Positions 6,871 to 14,359 of a stretch of 14,867 nucleotides of DNA are shown here, one piece after another (the first letter of the stretch is position 1; each line of letters opens with the position of its first letter). The position numbers and the translations under genes are program-made. A model generated the notes under the pieces. That model saw only the letters and a program-made list of their open reading frames with translations, did no database searches and was not told the DNA's origin. Source of the DNA: an uncultured Peptostreptococcaceae bacterium (GTDB lineage Bacteria > Bacillota > Clostridia > Peptostreptococcales > Anaerovoracaceae); contig CAJOQI010000093.1 of assembly GCA_905236895.1 (NCBI GenBank), forward strand, positions 1 to 14,867, written 5' to 3'.

Positions 6871-9849
6871 TCAATAATCCTGAACATCTCCGCTACCGTT
6901 GGATAGCCAGTTTTGATAATCCAAATCCGTCCAAATAACTTCTCTTGCCTTGGATCCGTCCTGAGGTCCTATGACACCCATGCTTTCCATGGCATCCATT
7001 ATATTGGCCGCTCTGTTATAGCCTACTCTGAATCTTCTCTGAACCAATGATGTAGAAGCCTTACCCTGTTGAATTACAAACTGAATAGCCTCCTGGAGTA
7101 TTTCGTCGTCCCTATTATCCTGGGCTCCTCCCGACTGGGCATCTCCTCTTTCGATTTTATCCTTTACCGTCTCGTCATAAACAGCTTCAGCCTGTCCCTT
7201 TACGAATTCGATAATTGCATTGGTTTCTTCTTCGTCTATAAAGCAGCCCTGAACTCTTACGGGTGCCTTCTGACCAAGGGGGTTATAGAGCATATCGCCT
7301 TTACCTGCCAGCTTTTCCGCACCTCCCATATCAAGAATGGTTCTGGAGTCGAACTGTGATGCTACAGCAAAGGCAATTCTCGAAGGAATATTCGCTTTGA
7401 TTACACCGGTGATTACATCCACGGAAGGTCTCTGGGTTGCAACGATAAGATGCATTCCCGCCGCTCTTGCGAGGGCTGTAAGTCTGCTGATTGATGTTTC
7501 AACCTGAGACGGAGCAGCCTGCATCAGGTCAGCCAATTCGTCGATGATTATAACTATCTGAGGAAGAACCTCCAGCGGATGCTCCGGATCCTCATCTGCC
7601 CTTCCTGCGGCAATCATATCCCTAACAAAGTGATTATATCCCTCCAGGTCCTTAACTCTGGCATCGGCGAACTTCTGATATCTGTCGTTCATCTCCGCAA
7701 CGGCCCAGTTTAGTGCGGCTGCAGCCTTTGTTGGATCCGTAACAACAGGGATCAGAAGATGTGGAATGCCTTCGTAATTACCCAGCTCAACCTTCTTGGG
7801 ATCTATGAGAACCAGCCTAACCTCGTCGGGATCCGACTTATAGAGGAAGCTGGTTATGATGCTATTGATGCATACGCTCTTACCGGAACCGGTGGAACCG
7901 GCGATAAGAAGATGAGGCATGCCCTTAAGATCGGCGATAATCGGTTTACCCGCAATATCACGACCAACAGCAAAGGAAATCTTGGAAGAAGCGCTCTTAA
8001 ACTCCTTGCTGTCGATTATTTCCCTCAAGGTAACCATATTGATATTGTCGTTTTCGATTTCAATACCTATGGCCGCCTTTCCCGGAATAGGAGCTTCTAT
8101 TCTGATGCTCTTTGCTCTTAGGTTAAGGGCAATGTCATCAGCAAGACTAACTATCTTATTGGCCTTTACTCCGTAGTCAGGTTGAATTTCAAATCTTGTA
8201 ACAGAGGGTCCCTGAGTAACACCTATTACCTTGGCTCCAACGTTAAAGCTCTTGAAGGTTTCTTCCAATTCGTTGGCCTTTTCTTCAAGCATATCGCTGG
8301 ACATTCTGTGTTCCTTGGATTTATCCGACATATGAAGAATGTCGATTGGCGGTTTCTTATACTTGGCAGGCTTCTTGGTCTTATTGAAGTCCGATTTATT
8401 AAGAGTAGCCTGTTCTGCCTGTGAATTGGAGATTTTCTGAACATTGGGTCTTGCCGGCTCATCATGAGCTCCATTGGCAGCAGTGGCTGAGCTTATTGAT
8501 GCAGCAGGAGTCTGATCAACGGTTTCCACTACCGGCTTATATCCAACATCCACCTTTGGTTTTTCTTCCCTTGGCTTTTCCACAGTTGCTGAAGTCTGCT
8601 TTTTATCTTCGTCGTTATATGTATTGATTTTTCTCTTTGGTGTTGTTCCAAAATCGTCATATGGATTTACCGTCCAATCCATTTGGGATGTGGGAGGAGT
8701 TTCCTTTTTGTTGTTCCTTCTGTTGCTTCCGTTGTCAACTCCATAGCCTCCCGTCATGCCATATCCTCCCGAAGGATTAACCGCATCATAAGGATTCTCA
8801 ACTCCAAATCCAATTCCTCTTCCTGAAGATGATGTTGTGAAAGCTGTGGGCGCCTGAGAAGTGGTAACCCTTCTCCTGGTTTTCTTTCCGTTGCTTCCGG
8901 AGGAGAAATTGTTTTCGATTAAATCGATAAAATGCTGGGCTCTGTCATCATAATTATTGCCCTGAGATGGCTGTCTGGTATATCCGAAGAAATCAATCAT
9001 ATCCTGGGAATCAACCTTATCCTTGCCACCTCTGGTGGTACCAAAGAGATTACCTCCCGCTAAAAGTTCACCAAGAGGTATTTCAACAGCAGCACCCTGC
9101 TTATAGGCATACTTTCTTGCCTTTCTTTCCTCGGCTATTGCCTTTTCCCTTGCAATCTGCCTTCTCTCCGCTTCCTTTTCTCTTTCCTTTTCCTTGGCCT
9201 CTATTGCCTTTCTTCTCTCGCTTCTTGCCTGGGCCTGTCTATCCCTTCTTCCTCTGTTCTTTTCACCAAAGATGGAAAGCATTTGGGAGACGGGAATATT
9301 GATTATCAAAAGGGCCGCGGCCAAAATAACCGCAACGGCTATACCGTAAAGACCAACCTTGCCAATATACTTAACAAGGACAGATCCTATTACCATTCCG
9401 AAGAAGCCTCCGCTTTCCAAGGTTTGACCGGAAGCGTAAAAGGCTTTGGCATCCACCGGTAGTCCTCCCTTGGGAATGAATCTTCCTGAATTGATAAGAC
9501 ACATCATAAGCACAATAAGGGCACCCAAGGATCCTGTGAGTGCCGATATATGCATATTCTTATTAATAAGTAATAGCAGTCCGAATAGAATCAGATAGAA
9601 AGGCAGGATCATTCCCACCTGCCCGAAGACTCCTTTAAGAATATTCCCAAGACCGTTCCCCACGGTTCCTGCGGAATTGAATCGTACGGCGGCAAAGATA
9701 AATACGCCTATGGCAATAAGGCAGAGGCCCCAGATATTATCTATTACGCCTCTTTCTGCCGCCCGAATGGTCTTACCGGCGCTTCTCGTCATATCCACAG
9801 TTCTAACAGCGCCGGTCTTTGTTGTTTTCTTTTTTCCGGTATTAGCCAA
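6871..9849 (-). CDS. ftsK: DNA translocase FtsK/SpoIIIE
   Basis: 992 aa; pumps double-stranded DNA through the division or sporulation septum. The N-terminus has four or five hydrophobic segments (about 38-55, 78-96, 104-120, 147-160, 165-186). A strongly charged helix rich in R, K and E follows (198-250), then a low-complexity linker (about 255-500) with glycine-tyrosine repeats near 361-370 and many P, S, T and N. The motor has Walker A GSTGSGKS (651-658), Walker B IIIDELADLM (767-776) and VATQRPSVDVITG (803-815). The C-terminal winged-helix gamma domain (about 913-975), which reads polar DNA sequences, is present. The start is TTG at 9849 with AAGGGG 8 nt upstream; the next ATG (codon 20) has no such site. 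It is 26 nt after asd. Sequence alone does not separate a vegetative FtsK from a SpoIIIE role. Confidence 0.95.
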   Translation of the reverse strand: MANTGKKKTTKTGAVRTVDMTRSAGKTIRAAERGVIDNIWGLCLIAIGVFIFAAVRFNSAGTVGNGLGNILKGVFGQVGMILPFYLILFGLLLLINKNMHISALTGSLGALIVLMMCLINSGRFIPKGGLPVDAKAFYASGQTLESGGFFGMVIGSVLVKYIGKVGLYGIAVAVILAAALLIINIPVSQMLSIFGEKNRGRRDRQAQARSERRKAIEAKEKEREKEAERRQIAREKAIAEERKARKYAYKQGAAVEIPLGELLAGGNLFGTTRGGKDKVDSQDMIDFFGYTRQPSQGNNYDDRAQHFIDLIENNFSSGSNGKKTRRRVTTSQAPTAFTTSSSGRGIGFGVENPYDAVNPSGGYGMTGGYGVDNGSNRRNNKKETPPTSQMDWTVNPYDDFGTTPKRKINTYNDEDKKQTSATVEKPREEKPKVDVGYKPVVETVDQTPAASISSATAANGAHDEPARPNVQKISNSQAEQATLNKSDFNKTKKPAKYKKPPIDILHMSDKSKEHRMSSDMLEEKANELEETFKSFNVGAKVIGVTQGPSVTRFEIQPDYGVKANKIVSLADDIALNLRAKSIRIEAPIPGKAAIGIEIENDNINMVTLREIIDSKEFKSASSKISFAVGRDIAGKPIIADLKGMPHLLIAGSTGSGKSVCINSIITSFLYKSDPDEVRLVLIDPKKVELGNYEGIPHLLIPVVTDPTKAAAALNWAVAEMNDRYQKFADARVKDLEGYNHFVRDMIAAGRADEDPEHPLEVLPQIVIIIDELADLMQAAPSQVETSISRLTALARAAGMHLIVATQRPSVDVITGVIKANIPSRIAFAVASQFDSRTILDMGGAEKLAGKGDMLYNPLGQKAPVRVQGCFIDEEETNAIIEFVKGQAEAVYDETVKDKIERGDAQSGGAQDNRDDEILQEAIQFVIQQGKASTSLVQRRFRVGYNRAANIMDAMESMGVIGPQDGSKAREVIWTDLDYQNWLSNGSGDVQDY

Positions 9850-9857
9850 ATCTCTTA

Positions 9858-9863
9858 CCCCTT
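9858..9863 (-). promoter_or_regulatory. Ribosome binding site deciding the TTG start of ftsK
   Basis: AAGGGG lies 8 nt before TTG at 9847-9849. It resembles the AAGGGGTG before asd, so TTG is preferred to the ATG 57 nt further in. Confidence 0.65.
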
Positions 9864-9875
9864 TTTATTACCCAA

Positions 9876-10970
9876 TTATTTTGATTTGATATATCCCTTG
9901 GCCGTAAGTGCCTCGGCAGAGAGAATTGCTCCCCCAGCAGCTCCTCTTACCGTATTGTGAGCAAGACCTATGAATTTATAATCGTAAATGCTATCCTCTC
10001 TAACTCTTCCCACGGATACTCCGAATCCACCCTTATAATAGGTGTCCAGAGCAACCTGAGGTCTATTGTCTTCCTCCAGATACTGGATGAAAGGAATAGG
10101 TGCACTGGGAAGCTCCTCTTCTTGTGGATAGCCCTTATAGTTTCTCAGCTTTTCAATCAATTCTTCCTTTGTGGGTTTCTTTCTGAACTTAACAAAGGTT
10201 GCAGCAGTATGTCCCTCCAGCACGGGAACTCTCACGCACTGAGCTGTGATTTTAAGAGCATCGGTAGGAACAATCTCTCCGTTCTCCACCTTGCCAAGAA
10301 CCCTTAAGGGCTCCATTTCGCTCTTCTCTTCTTCACCGCCGATATAGGGAATGATATTTCCTATCATCTCCGGCCAATCCCCAAAGGTCTTTCCTGCGCC
10401 GGATATGGCCTGATATGTGCAAACCGCCACCTCATAAGGCTCATACTCTTCCCAAGCCTTTAAGGCAGGTACATAGCCCTGAATGGAGCAATTGGGCTTA
10501 ACGGCGATAAATCCTCTTCCCGTTCCCAATCTCTTCTTCTGAGCTTCGATTACATCATAGTGATCGATATTAATTTCCGGTACCACCATCGGAACATCGG
10601 GAGTCCAACGATGAGCGCTGTTATTTGAAACCACGGGAGTCTCAGTTTTGGCATATTCCTCCTCGATGGCCATAATCTCTTCCTTGGTCATATCAACGGC
10701 ACTGAAGACGAAGTCAACCTTGGATGCCACATTTTCCACATCCTTTACGTCCATCACCTTGATATTCTTTACCTTTTCGGGAATTGGATTGTCCATCTTC
10801 CATCTTCCCTCAACGGCTTCTTCGTAGGTTTTTCCTACGCTTCTTTCGCTGGCAGCGATTACCGTAACTTCAAACCATGGATGGCCATCCAGGAGGCTTA
10901 TAAACCTCTGTCCAACCATTCCGGTTCCGCCTAAAATACCGACATTAAGTTTCTTTTCGAGATTAAACAT
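9876..10970 (-). CDS. asd: Aspartate-semialdehyde dehydrogenase, fungal/archaeal type
   Basis: 364 aa. Asd reduces aspartyl phosphate to aspartate semialdehyde with NADPH, feeding lysine and diaminopimelate (hence peptidoglycan), threonine, methionine and isoleucine. The Rossmann loop is GGTGMVGQ (14-21); the catalytic cysteine is C161 in KPNCSIQ and the general base H254 in LEGHTAATF; R247 is the likely substrate arginine. The NNSAHRW segment (116-122) and PNCS context mark the branch found in archaea, fungi and many Clostridia rather than the E. coli-like one. It starts with ATG at 10970, with AAGGGGTG just upstream. It is the first gene of the six-gene operon, behind a clear promoter with a dyad over its -10 box. 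The leader is only about 28 nt, so there is no room for a lysine riboswitch. Confidence 0.96.
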   Translation of the reverse strand: MFNLEKKLNVGILGGTGMVGQRFISLLDGHPWFEVTVIAASERSVGKTYEEAVEGRWKMDNPIPEKVKNIKVMDVKDVENVASKVDFVFSAVDMTKEEIMAIEEEYAKTETPVVSNNSAHRWTPDVPMVVPEINIDHYDVIEAQKKRLGTGRGFIAVKPNCSIQGYVPALKAWEEYEPYEVAVCTYQAISGAGKTFGDWPEMIGNIIPYIGGEEEKSEMEPLRVLGKVENGEIVPTDALKITAQCVRVPVLEGHTAATFVKFRKKPTKEELIEKLRNYKGYPQEEELPSAPIPFIQYLEEDNRPQVALDTYYKGGFGVSVGRVREDSIYDYKFIGLAHNTVRGAAGGAILSAEALTAKGYIKSK

Positions 10971-10981
10971 GATTCACCCCT

Positions 10982-11013
10982 TGATAAAATGATATTATCA
11001 GTTTATTTTATCA
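10982..11013. promoter_or_regulatory. Operator-like nested dyad at the asd promoter
   Basis: TGATAAAAT (10982-10990) and ATTTTATCA (11005-11013) form a perfect 9-bp inverted repeat with a 14-nt spacer. A second dyad, TGATA-T-TATCA (10990-11000), sits inside it. The structure covers the -10 box (11005-11010) and the expected start point near 10998, where a bound repressor would block initiation. No regulator can be named. Confidence 0.4.
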
Positions 11014-11033
11014 CTAACACCCGAGTATTTCAA
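11005..11033 (-). promoter_or_regulatory. Promoter of the asd-ftsK-rimO-polA-coaE operon
   Basis: On the minus strand TTGAAA (11028-11033), a 17-nt spacer and TAAAAT (11005-11010) make a good sigma-A type promoter. The predicted start near 10998 gives a leader of about 28 nt before the asd ATG. Confidence 0.8.
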
Positions 11034-11080
11034 CATTTTTAAGGATTTCGGGCCCAAGAATAATCCTCTTACCGAGGACG

Positions 11081-11107
11081 CAAAAAGAGCAGTTTGCACT
11101 GCTCTTT
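11081..11107 (-). terminator. Intrinsic terminator after rpmF
   Basis: A perfect 10-bp stem, AAAGAGCAGT (11084-11093) with ACTGCTCTTT (11098-11107), has a 4-nt loop. On the minus strand it ends in a run of five U. It lies 34 nt beyond the rpmF stop codon and upstream of the asd promoter, separating the two transcription units. Confidence 0.9.
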
Positions 11108-11141
11108 AATTTGCTATAAATATTCCATCTAAGGTCAAATA

Positions 11142-11321
11142 TTATTCTCCAGCAACGATTTCTTTGCCGTCATAGTAGTTACAGTTCGGGCAAACCCTGT
11201 GCGGGAGCTTAGGCTGATGACACTGAGGACAAGTTGATAGTCCCGGCATAGCCTTCTTCATATTCTGGGATTTTCTGCTGTCCCTCTTTGCCTTTGATGT
11301 TTTCCTTTTTGGAACTGCCAT
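11142..11321 (-). CDS. rpmF: 50S ribosomal protein L32, zinc-binding form
   Basis: 59 aa, starting [18 protein letters not shown], the classic basic L32 N-terminus, and ending at TAA 11142-11144. Four cysteines (31, 34, 44, 47; CPQC and CPNC) form the zinc ribbon, so this is the zinc-dependent version and not a cysteine-free paralogue used in zinc shortage. It is a component of the large ribosomal subunit. The start ATG has GAGGAGGTG 5 nt upstream. It has its own near-consensus promoter and terminator and so can be made as a single-gene transcript. In many Firmicutes yceD/ylbN (DUF177) precedes rpmF and plsX or fatty-acid genes follow; neither is here. Confidence 0.97.
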   Translation of the reverse strand: MAVPKRKTSKAKRDSRKSQNMKKAMPGLSTCPQCHQPKLPHRVCPNCNYYDGKEIVAGE

Positions 11322-11350
11322 ATCAACACCTCCTCGCAGTCAACATTAAG

Positions 11351-11379
11351 AGTATACAAGGGAGTTAAGTCAATGTCAA
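11351..11379 (-). promoter_or_regulatory. Near-consensus promoter of rpmF
   Basis: On the minus strand TTGACA (11374-11379), a 17-nt spacer and TATACT (11351-11356) match the sigma-A consensus in 11 of 12 bases. The -35 box overlaps the last codons and TGA stop of ackA (stop at 11376-11378). The predicted start near 11344 leaves a leader of about 22 nt. Confidence 0.88.
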
Positions 11380-12581
11380 GCATTAACTTTCTTTGCGATT
11401 TCAAAGGTATCTCTTGCAATCATCAGCTCCTCGTTGGTGGGGATAAGCATGATCTTAACCTTTGAATCATCGGAGGAAATAATGGTTTCCTGTCCTCTTA
11501 CCTTGTTTGCAACGGGGTCAAGATTGATTCCCAGATTTTCCATATCGTCGCAGATGATCTCTCTCATTCCTATATCGTTTTCGCCTACACCTGCGGTGAA
11601 TACGATTCCGTCTACACCGTTAAGCTCAGCGATATATGCTCCGATATAGAATTTAACCTTATGAGAGAACATGCGAAGGGCAAGAGCTGCTCTCTCGTTT
11701 CCTTTTTCAACTGCTGCTTCAATATCTCTGAAGTCGCTGGATACTCCGGATACGCCCAGAACGCCGGACTTCTTGTTGAGGATATTGTTTGCCTCGCCGG
11801 GAGCAAGGTTTTCCTTCTCACGGATATATGTAACGATAGCCGGGTCGATATCTCCGGAACGGGTTCCCATTACCAGACCTTCAAGAGGTGTAAATCCCAT
11901 GGATGTATCAACTACCTTACCGTTCTTAATAGCTGTTACGGAAGCACCGTTACCCAGGTGGCAGGTTATGAGCTTAAGGGTATCAAGGGGCTTGCCCATC
12001 ATATCGGCAGCTCTCTCTGCTACATACTTATGGGATGTTCCGTGGAATCCGTATCTTCTGATCTTATACTTTTCATAGTATTCGTAAGGAATAGCATAGA
12101 TATATGATTCAGGTGGCATGGTCTGATGGAAAGCTGTATCAAATACCGCTACCATAGGTGTCTCCGGCATCAATTCTCTGCAAGCTGCGATTCCAAGAAG
12201 GTTTGGTGGATTGTGAAGGGGTGCGATTTCTACGCACTCTTCAAGAGCTTCAAGTACGGATTCTGTAATGAGAGCGGATTCTGCAAATTTCTCGCCTGCA
12301 TGAACCACTCTGTGGCCAACTGCACCGATTTCAGCCATATCAGTGATAACTCCATGATTTGGATCCTGAAGTGCATTAAGAACCTGGGCAATAGCATCCT
12401 TATGGTCATTCATTGGAACCACGTTGACAACCTTTGCCTCACCTTCTTTGGTGTGATTGATTACGGAACCTTCCATTCCGATTCTCTCAACCAGTCCCTT
12501 GGCAAGCAGGCTCTCGTCGGTCATATCCAGAACCTGATATTTAAGGGAAGAACTACCACAGTTGATTACTAAAACTTTCAT
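11376..12581 (-). CDS. ackA: Acetate kinase
   Basis: 401 aa. AckA converts acetyl phosphate and ADP to acetate and ATP, the energy-yielding last step of acetate fermentation, or runs in reverse. Active-site residues fall at the same numbers as in the well-studied Methanosarcina enzyme: N7 (INCGSSS), R91 (VGHRVVHAG), D148 (FDTAFHQ), H180 (GFHGTSH), R241 ([10 protein letters not shown]) and E384 (PTNEE). A longer reading from 12641 adds 20 residues (MMYYFLAEK...), but the family starts at MKVLVINCG and GGAGGAG lies directly before that ATG, so the start is 12581. It has its own promoter and follows tmcAL by 93 nt. The usual partner gene pta is not adjacent here, so phosphotransacetylase must be encoded elsewhere if acetyl-CoA is the source. 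Confidence 0.97.
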   Translation of the reverse strand: MKVLVINCGSSSLKYQVLDMTDESLLAKGLVERIGMEGSVINHTKEGEAKVVNVVPMNDHKDAIAQVLNALQDPNHGVITDMAEIGAVGHRVVHAGEKFAESALITESVLEALEECVEIAPLHNPPNLLGIAACRELMPETPMVAVFDTAFHQTMPPESYIYAIPYEYYEKYKIRRYGFHGTSHKYVAERAADMMGKPLDTLKLITCHLGNGASVTAIKNGKVVDTSMGFTPLEGLVMGTRSGDIDPAIVTYIREKENLAPGEANNILNKKSGVLGVSGVSSDFRDIEAAVEKGNERAALALRMFSHKVKFYIGAYIAELNGVDGIVFTAGVGENDIGMREIICDDMENLGINLDPVANKVRGQETIISSDDSKVKIMLIPTNEELMIARDTFEIAKKVNA

Positions 12582-12585
12582 ATAT

Positions 12586-12592
12586 CTCCTCC
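12586..12592 (-). promoter_or_regulatory. Ribosome binding site deciding the ackA start
   Basis: GGAGGAG lies 4 nt before the ATG at 12579-12581. It supports MKVLVINCG as the true N-terminus and rules against the ATG at 12641, which is about 18 nt upstream of the predicted transcript start. Confidence 0.85.
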
Positions 12593-12629
12593 ATTTAATA
12601 AAAAAAGATTGACTTTTTTCAGCAAGAAA

Positions 12630-12658
12630 ATAATACATCAAAACGGTGTATTTTTCAA
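12630..12658 (-). promoter_or_regulatory. Promoter of ackA
   Basis: On the minus strand TTGAAA (12653-12658), a 17-nt spacer and TATTAT (12630-12635) form a good sigma-A type promoter just after the tmcAL stop. The start would be near 12623, giving a ~42-nt leader that can fold a weak all-A/U hairpin (AAAAAAG/CTTTTTT). No terminator separates tmcAL from ackA, so read-through may add to expression. Confidence 0.78.
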
Positions 12659-12674
12659 GGGGTGGACTATTGAC

Positions 12675-13793
12675 CTACAGCCCAACCCTCTCCGGTTTTC
12701 TAACCTGATCCGCTTCCTGATATAGATCCCTGCCGGTGATAATATTGTAAAGGTCAGTTGCCAATATATCCTTTTCCAAAGTAAGGCTTAAATCCTTGTC
12801 CCCCTTCTCGAAAGTCTTTCCATAACTGTCCACAAAGGGAATGGTATTAAGCTCCTTATTCTTAACATCTCTGATAATAGCAGCACCCTTTTCGTTAAAT
12901 GCAAGGGGCTTGAGATAAGGCTTTGCCCTTCTCAATACTTCTCCGTCTACCCCGAGAACCAGCTGAGCAAGGAGCCTGCTGATTCTTGTCTCCGTATATC
13001 TCTTGGATCTGCTTCTCTTAACCAAGGCGCTTAAACTGTCCGCATATCTAATATCCTTCTTCAGCTTATTCCCAAGGCCTTCCCCCGCAGAAGCTATTTT
13101 CTCCAATTCTTCTGCATCGCTTCTTATGATTGCTGTTCTTACCATATCAAAATATCTGGATTCCATCCTAAGAAATCTCTCGGGATCTTCAGCAAAGAGT
13201 TTTGCCCTAACCTTGGCAGCGCTTTCCAAATGTCCTTCCCCGTCCCTCTTAACCGCAAATGCAGGGAGTTGGCTTATCATCAAATACTCAAGGGCAAGGA
13301 TATTGTTTGGTTCCTTTGCTATATCTCCGTCGTGAAAAGCTTCCTGAAAGATTTCCTGCCTTGCTCTTGGATAGGACATACCCTCTTTTAAGAGAGTCCT
13401 GATTTCTCCGCCCCTGTTTTCTTCCACCATCTTCATGGTTTTGGCAGCCTGGGTCAATTTATCTATGTCTCCCGACTCGCTGCCAAAGCAAAGAGCATCC
13501 ACCGCTCCAAGGCCCTCTAGGACCTCCACTCCACCCTTTGCAAAATATCCTGCACTGGCGGAAGCAAAAACCGTAGGAAGCTCCAAAACCAAATCCGCTC
13601 CATTTTCAACGGCGTTTTTTGCCCTCTCCCACTTATCAAAAACAGCGGGTCCTCCCCGCTGTATGAAGTTTCCACTCATAACGCAGACTATTTCATCGGC
13701 TCCGGATATTTCCTTTGCCTTTTGAAACAGAAAACTGTGCCCCGAGTGAAAGGGATTAAATTCAGCTATTATACCTAAAGTATTAGTCCTCAT
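12675..13793 (-). CDS. tmcAL: tRNA(Met) cytidine acetate ligase
   Basis: 372 aa from the ATG at 13793. TmcAL (formerly YlbM, DUF795) makes N4-acetylcytidine at the wobble base of elongator tRNA-Met from acetate and ATP via acetyl-AMP. The nucleotidyltransferase motif is at the N-terminus: GIIAEFNPFHSGH (7-19) with the HxGH catalytic signature. Conserved blocks follow: MSGNFIQRGGPAVFDKWERA, VLELPTVFASASAGYFA and ALCFGSESGD. A TTG-started reading from 13820 adds nine residues, but the family begins right before LGIIAEFNPF, so the internal ATG is preferred. That ATG overlaps the end of the coiled-coil gene by 11 nt (ATGAGGACTAA) and has no strong ribosome site, suggesting coupled translation. 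Position after coaD mirrors ylbM after ylbI in Bacillus. Confidence 0.93.
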   Translation of the reverse strand: MRTNTLGIIAEFNPFHSGHSFLFQKAKEISGADEIVCVMSGNFIQRGGPAVFDKWERAKNAVENGADLVLELPTVFASASAGYFAKGGVEVLEGLGAVDALCFGSESGDIDKLTQAAKTMKMVEENRGGEIRTLLKEGMSYPRARQEIFQEAFHDGDIAKEPNNILALEYLMISQLPAFAVKRDGEGHLESAAKVRAKLFAEDPERFLRMESRYFDMVRTAIIRSDAEELEKIASAGEGLGNKLKKDIRYADSLSALVKRSRSKRYTETRISRLLAQLVLGVDGEVLRRAKPYLKPLAFNEKGAAIIRDVKNKELNTIPFVDSYGKTFEKGDKDLSLTLEKDILATDLYNIITGRDLYQEADQVRKPERVGL

Positions 13794-14358
13794 AGGAATC
13801 GTCGCCAACAGGAACCTCAATTCTGTGGTCCTGAATCTCCTGACGTCTTGTTTCGTCGGTCATAACTCTAAGTTCATCCAGGTCATGCTCCACCTTGCCC
13901 ATGATTTCGGAAAAATGGCTATTGATTTCATCAAACATATTGCCAACATAGACAGTATTCATTCTATCCATCTTTTCTCTGAAACCGTCAAGAACCTCGT
14001 CCATATATTCATAGGTTCTCAGTCTCATGGACTTGGAATACTCATCGGCTCTTCTATAAATCTCACCGGAAACTTCCACGGCTCTTTCGGTAATTACATT
14101 CTCCTGAACCATGGTATCCGCATGCTTCTTGGCTTCGATGATGATTCTCTCATACTCGCTCTTTGCCTCGTCAAGGATTCTTTCCTTTTCGTCCTTTATC
14201 CACTTAGCCTGCTGGACATCATCTGGAAGACTAAGCTTGATATCCTTTGAAAGTTCAAGAACTTCGTTGGCATCCACCATAATCTTTCCCGTTAAGGGAA
14301 GCTTGGGAGCCGCATTAATCATTTCTTCCAATTCATCCAATAATTCCAAAACTGTCAT
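13783..14358 (-). CDS. Coiled-coil protein of unknown function between coaD and tmcAL
   Basis: 191 aa, no signal peptide or membrane segment. The first ~50 residues hold a short helix (LELLDELEEMI), then LPLTGKIMVDANEVLELSKDI. Residues ~50-175 are almost entirely charged helix rich in E, K, D and R with heptad-like spacing, predicting a long coiled coil. The C-terminus is an acidic tail (VGDDSYED). Similar proteins in Clostridia carry labels such as ATPase or H+-ATPase subunit H-like, but I see no Walker A or other nucleotide site, so those labels look like coiled-coil similarity. The N-terminal helix plus coiled coil recalls DivIVA/GpsB-type scaffolds; this is inference. The start ATG has GGAGGAT upstream, one base after the coaD stop, and the gene overlaps tmcAL. 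Confidence 0.85.
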   Translation of the reverse strand: MTVLELLDELEEMINAAPKLPLTGKIMVDANEVLELSKDIKLSLPDDVQQAKWIKDEKERILDEAKSEYERIIIEAKKHADTMVQENVITERAVEVSGEIYRRADEYSKSMRLRTYEYMDEVLDGFREKMDRMNTVYVGNMFDEINSHFSEIMGKVEHDLDELRVMTDETRRQEIQDHRIEVPVGDDSYED

Positions 14359-14359
14359 C

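Noticed and set aside
10971..11004. Lysine riboswitch upstream of asd
   Set aside because: The predicted leader is about 28 nt, far too short for the lysine aptamer, and none of its motifs are seen.
12601..12620. A/T hairpin in the ackA leader as a terminator of tmcAL
   Set aside because: The stem is made almost wholly of A-U pairs and would sit inside the ackA transcript; it is too weak to call.
12582..12641. 20-residue N-terminal extension of AckA
   Set aside because: The family starts at MKVLVINCG, which has its own ribosome site, and the upstream ATG lies before the predicted transcript start.
13794..13820. TTG start giving TmcAL nine more residues
   Set aside because: The conserved N-terminus begins just before LGIIAEFNPF and an ATG is present there.
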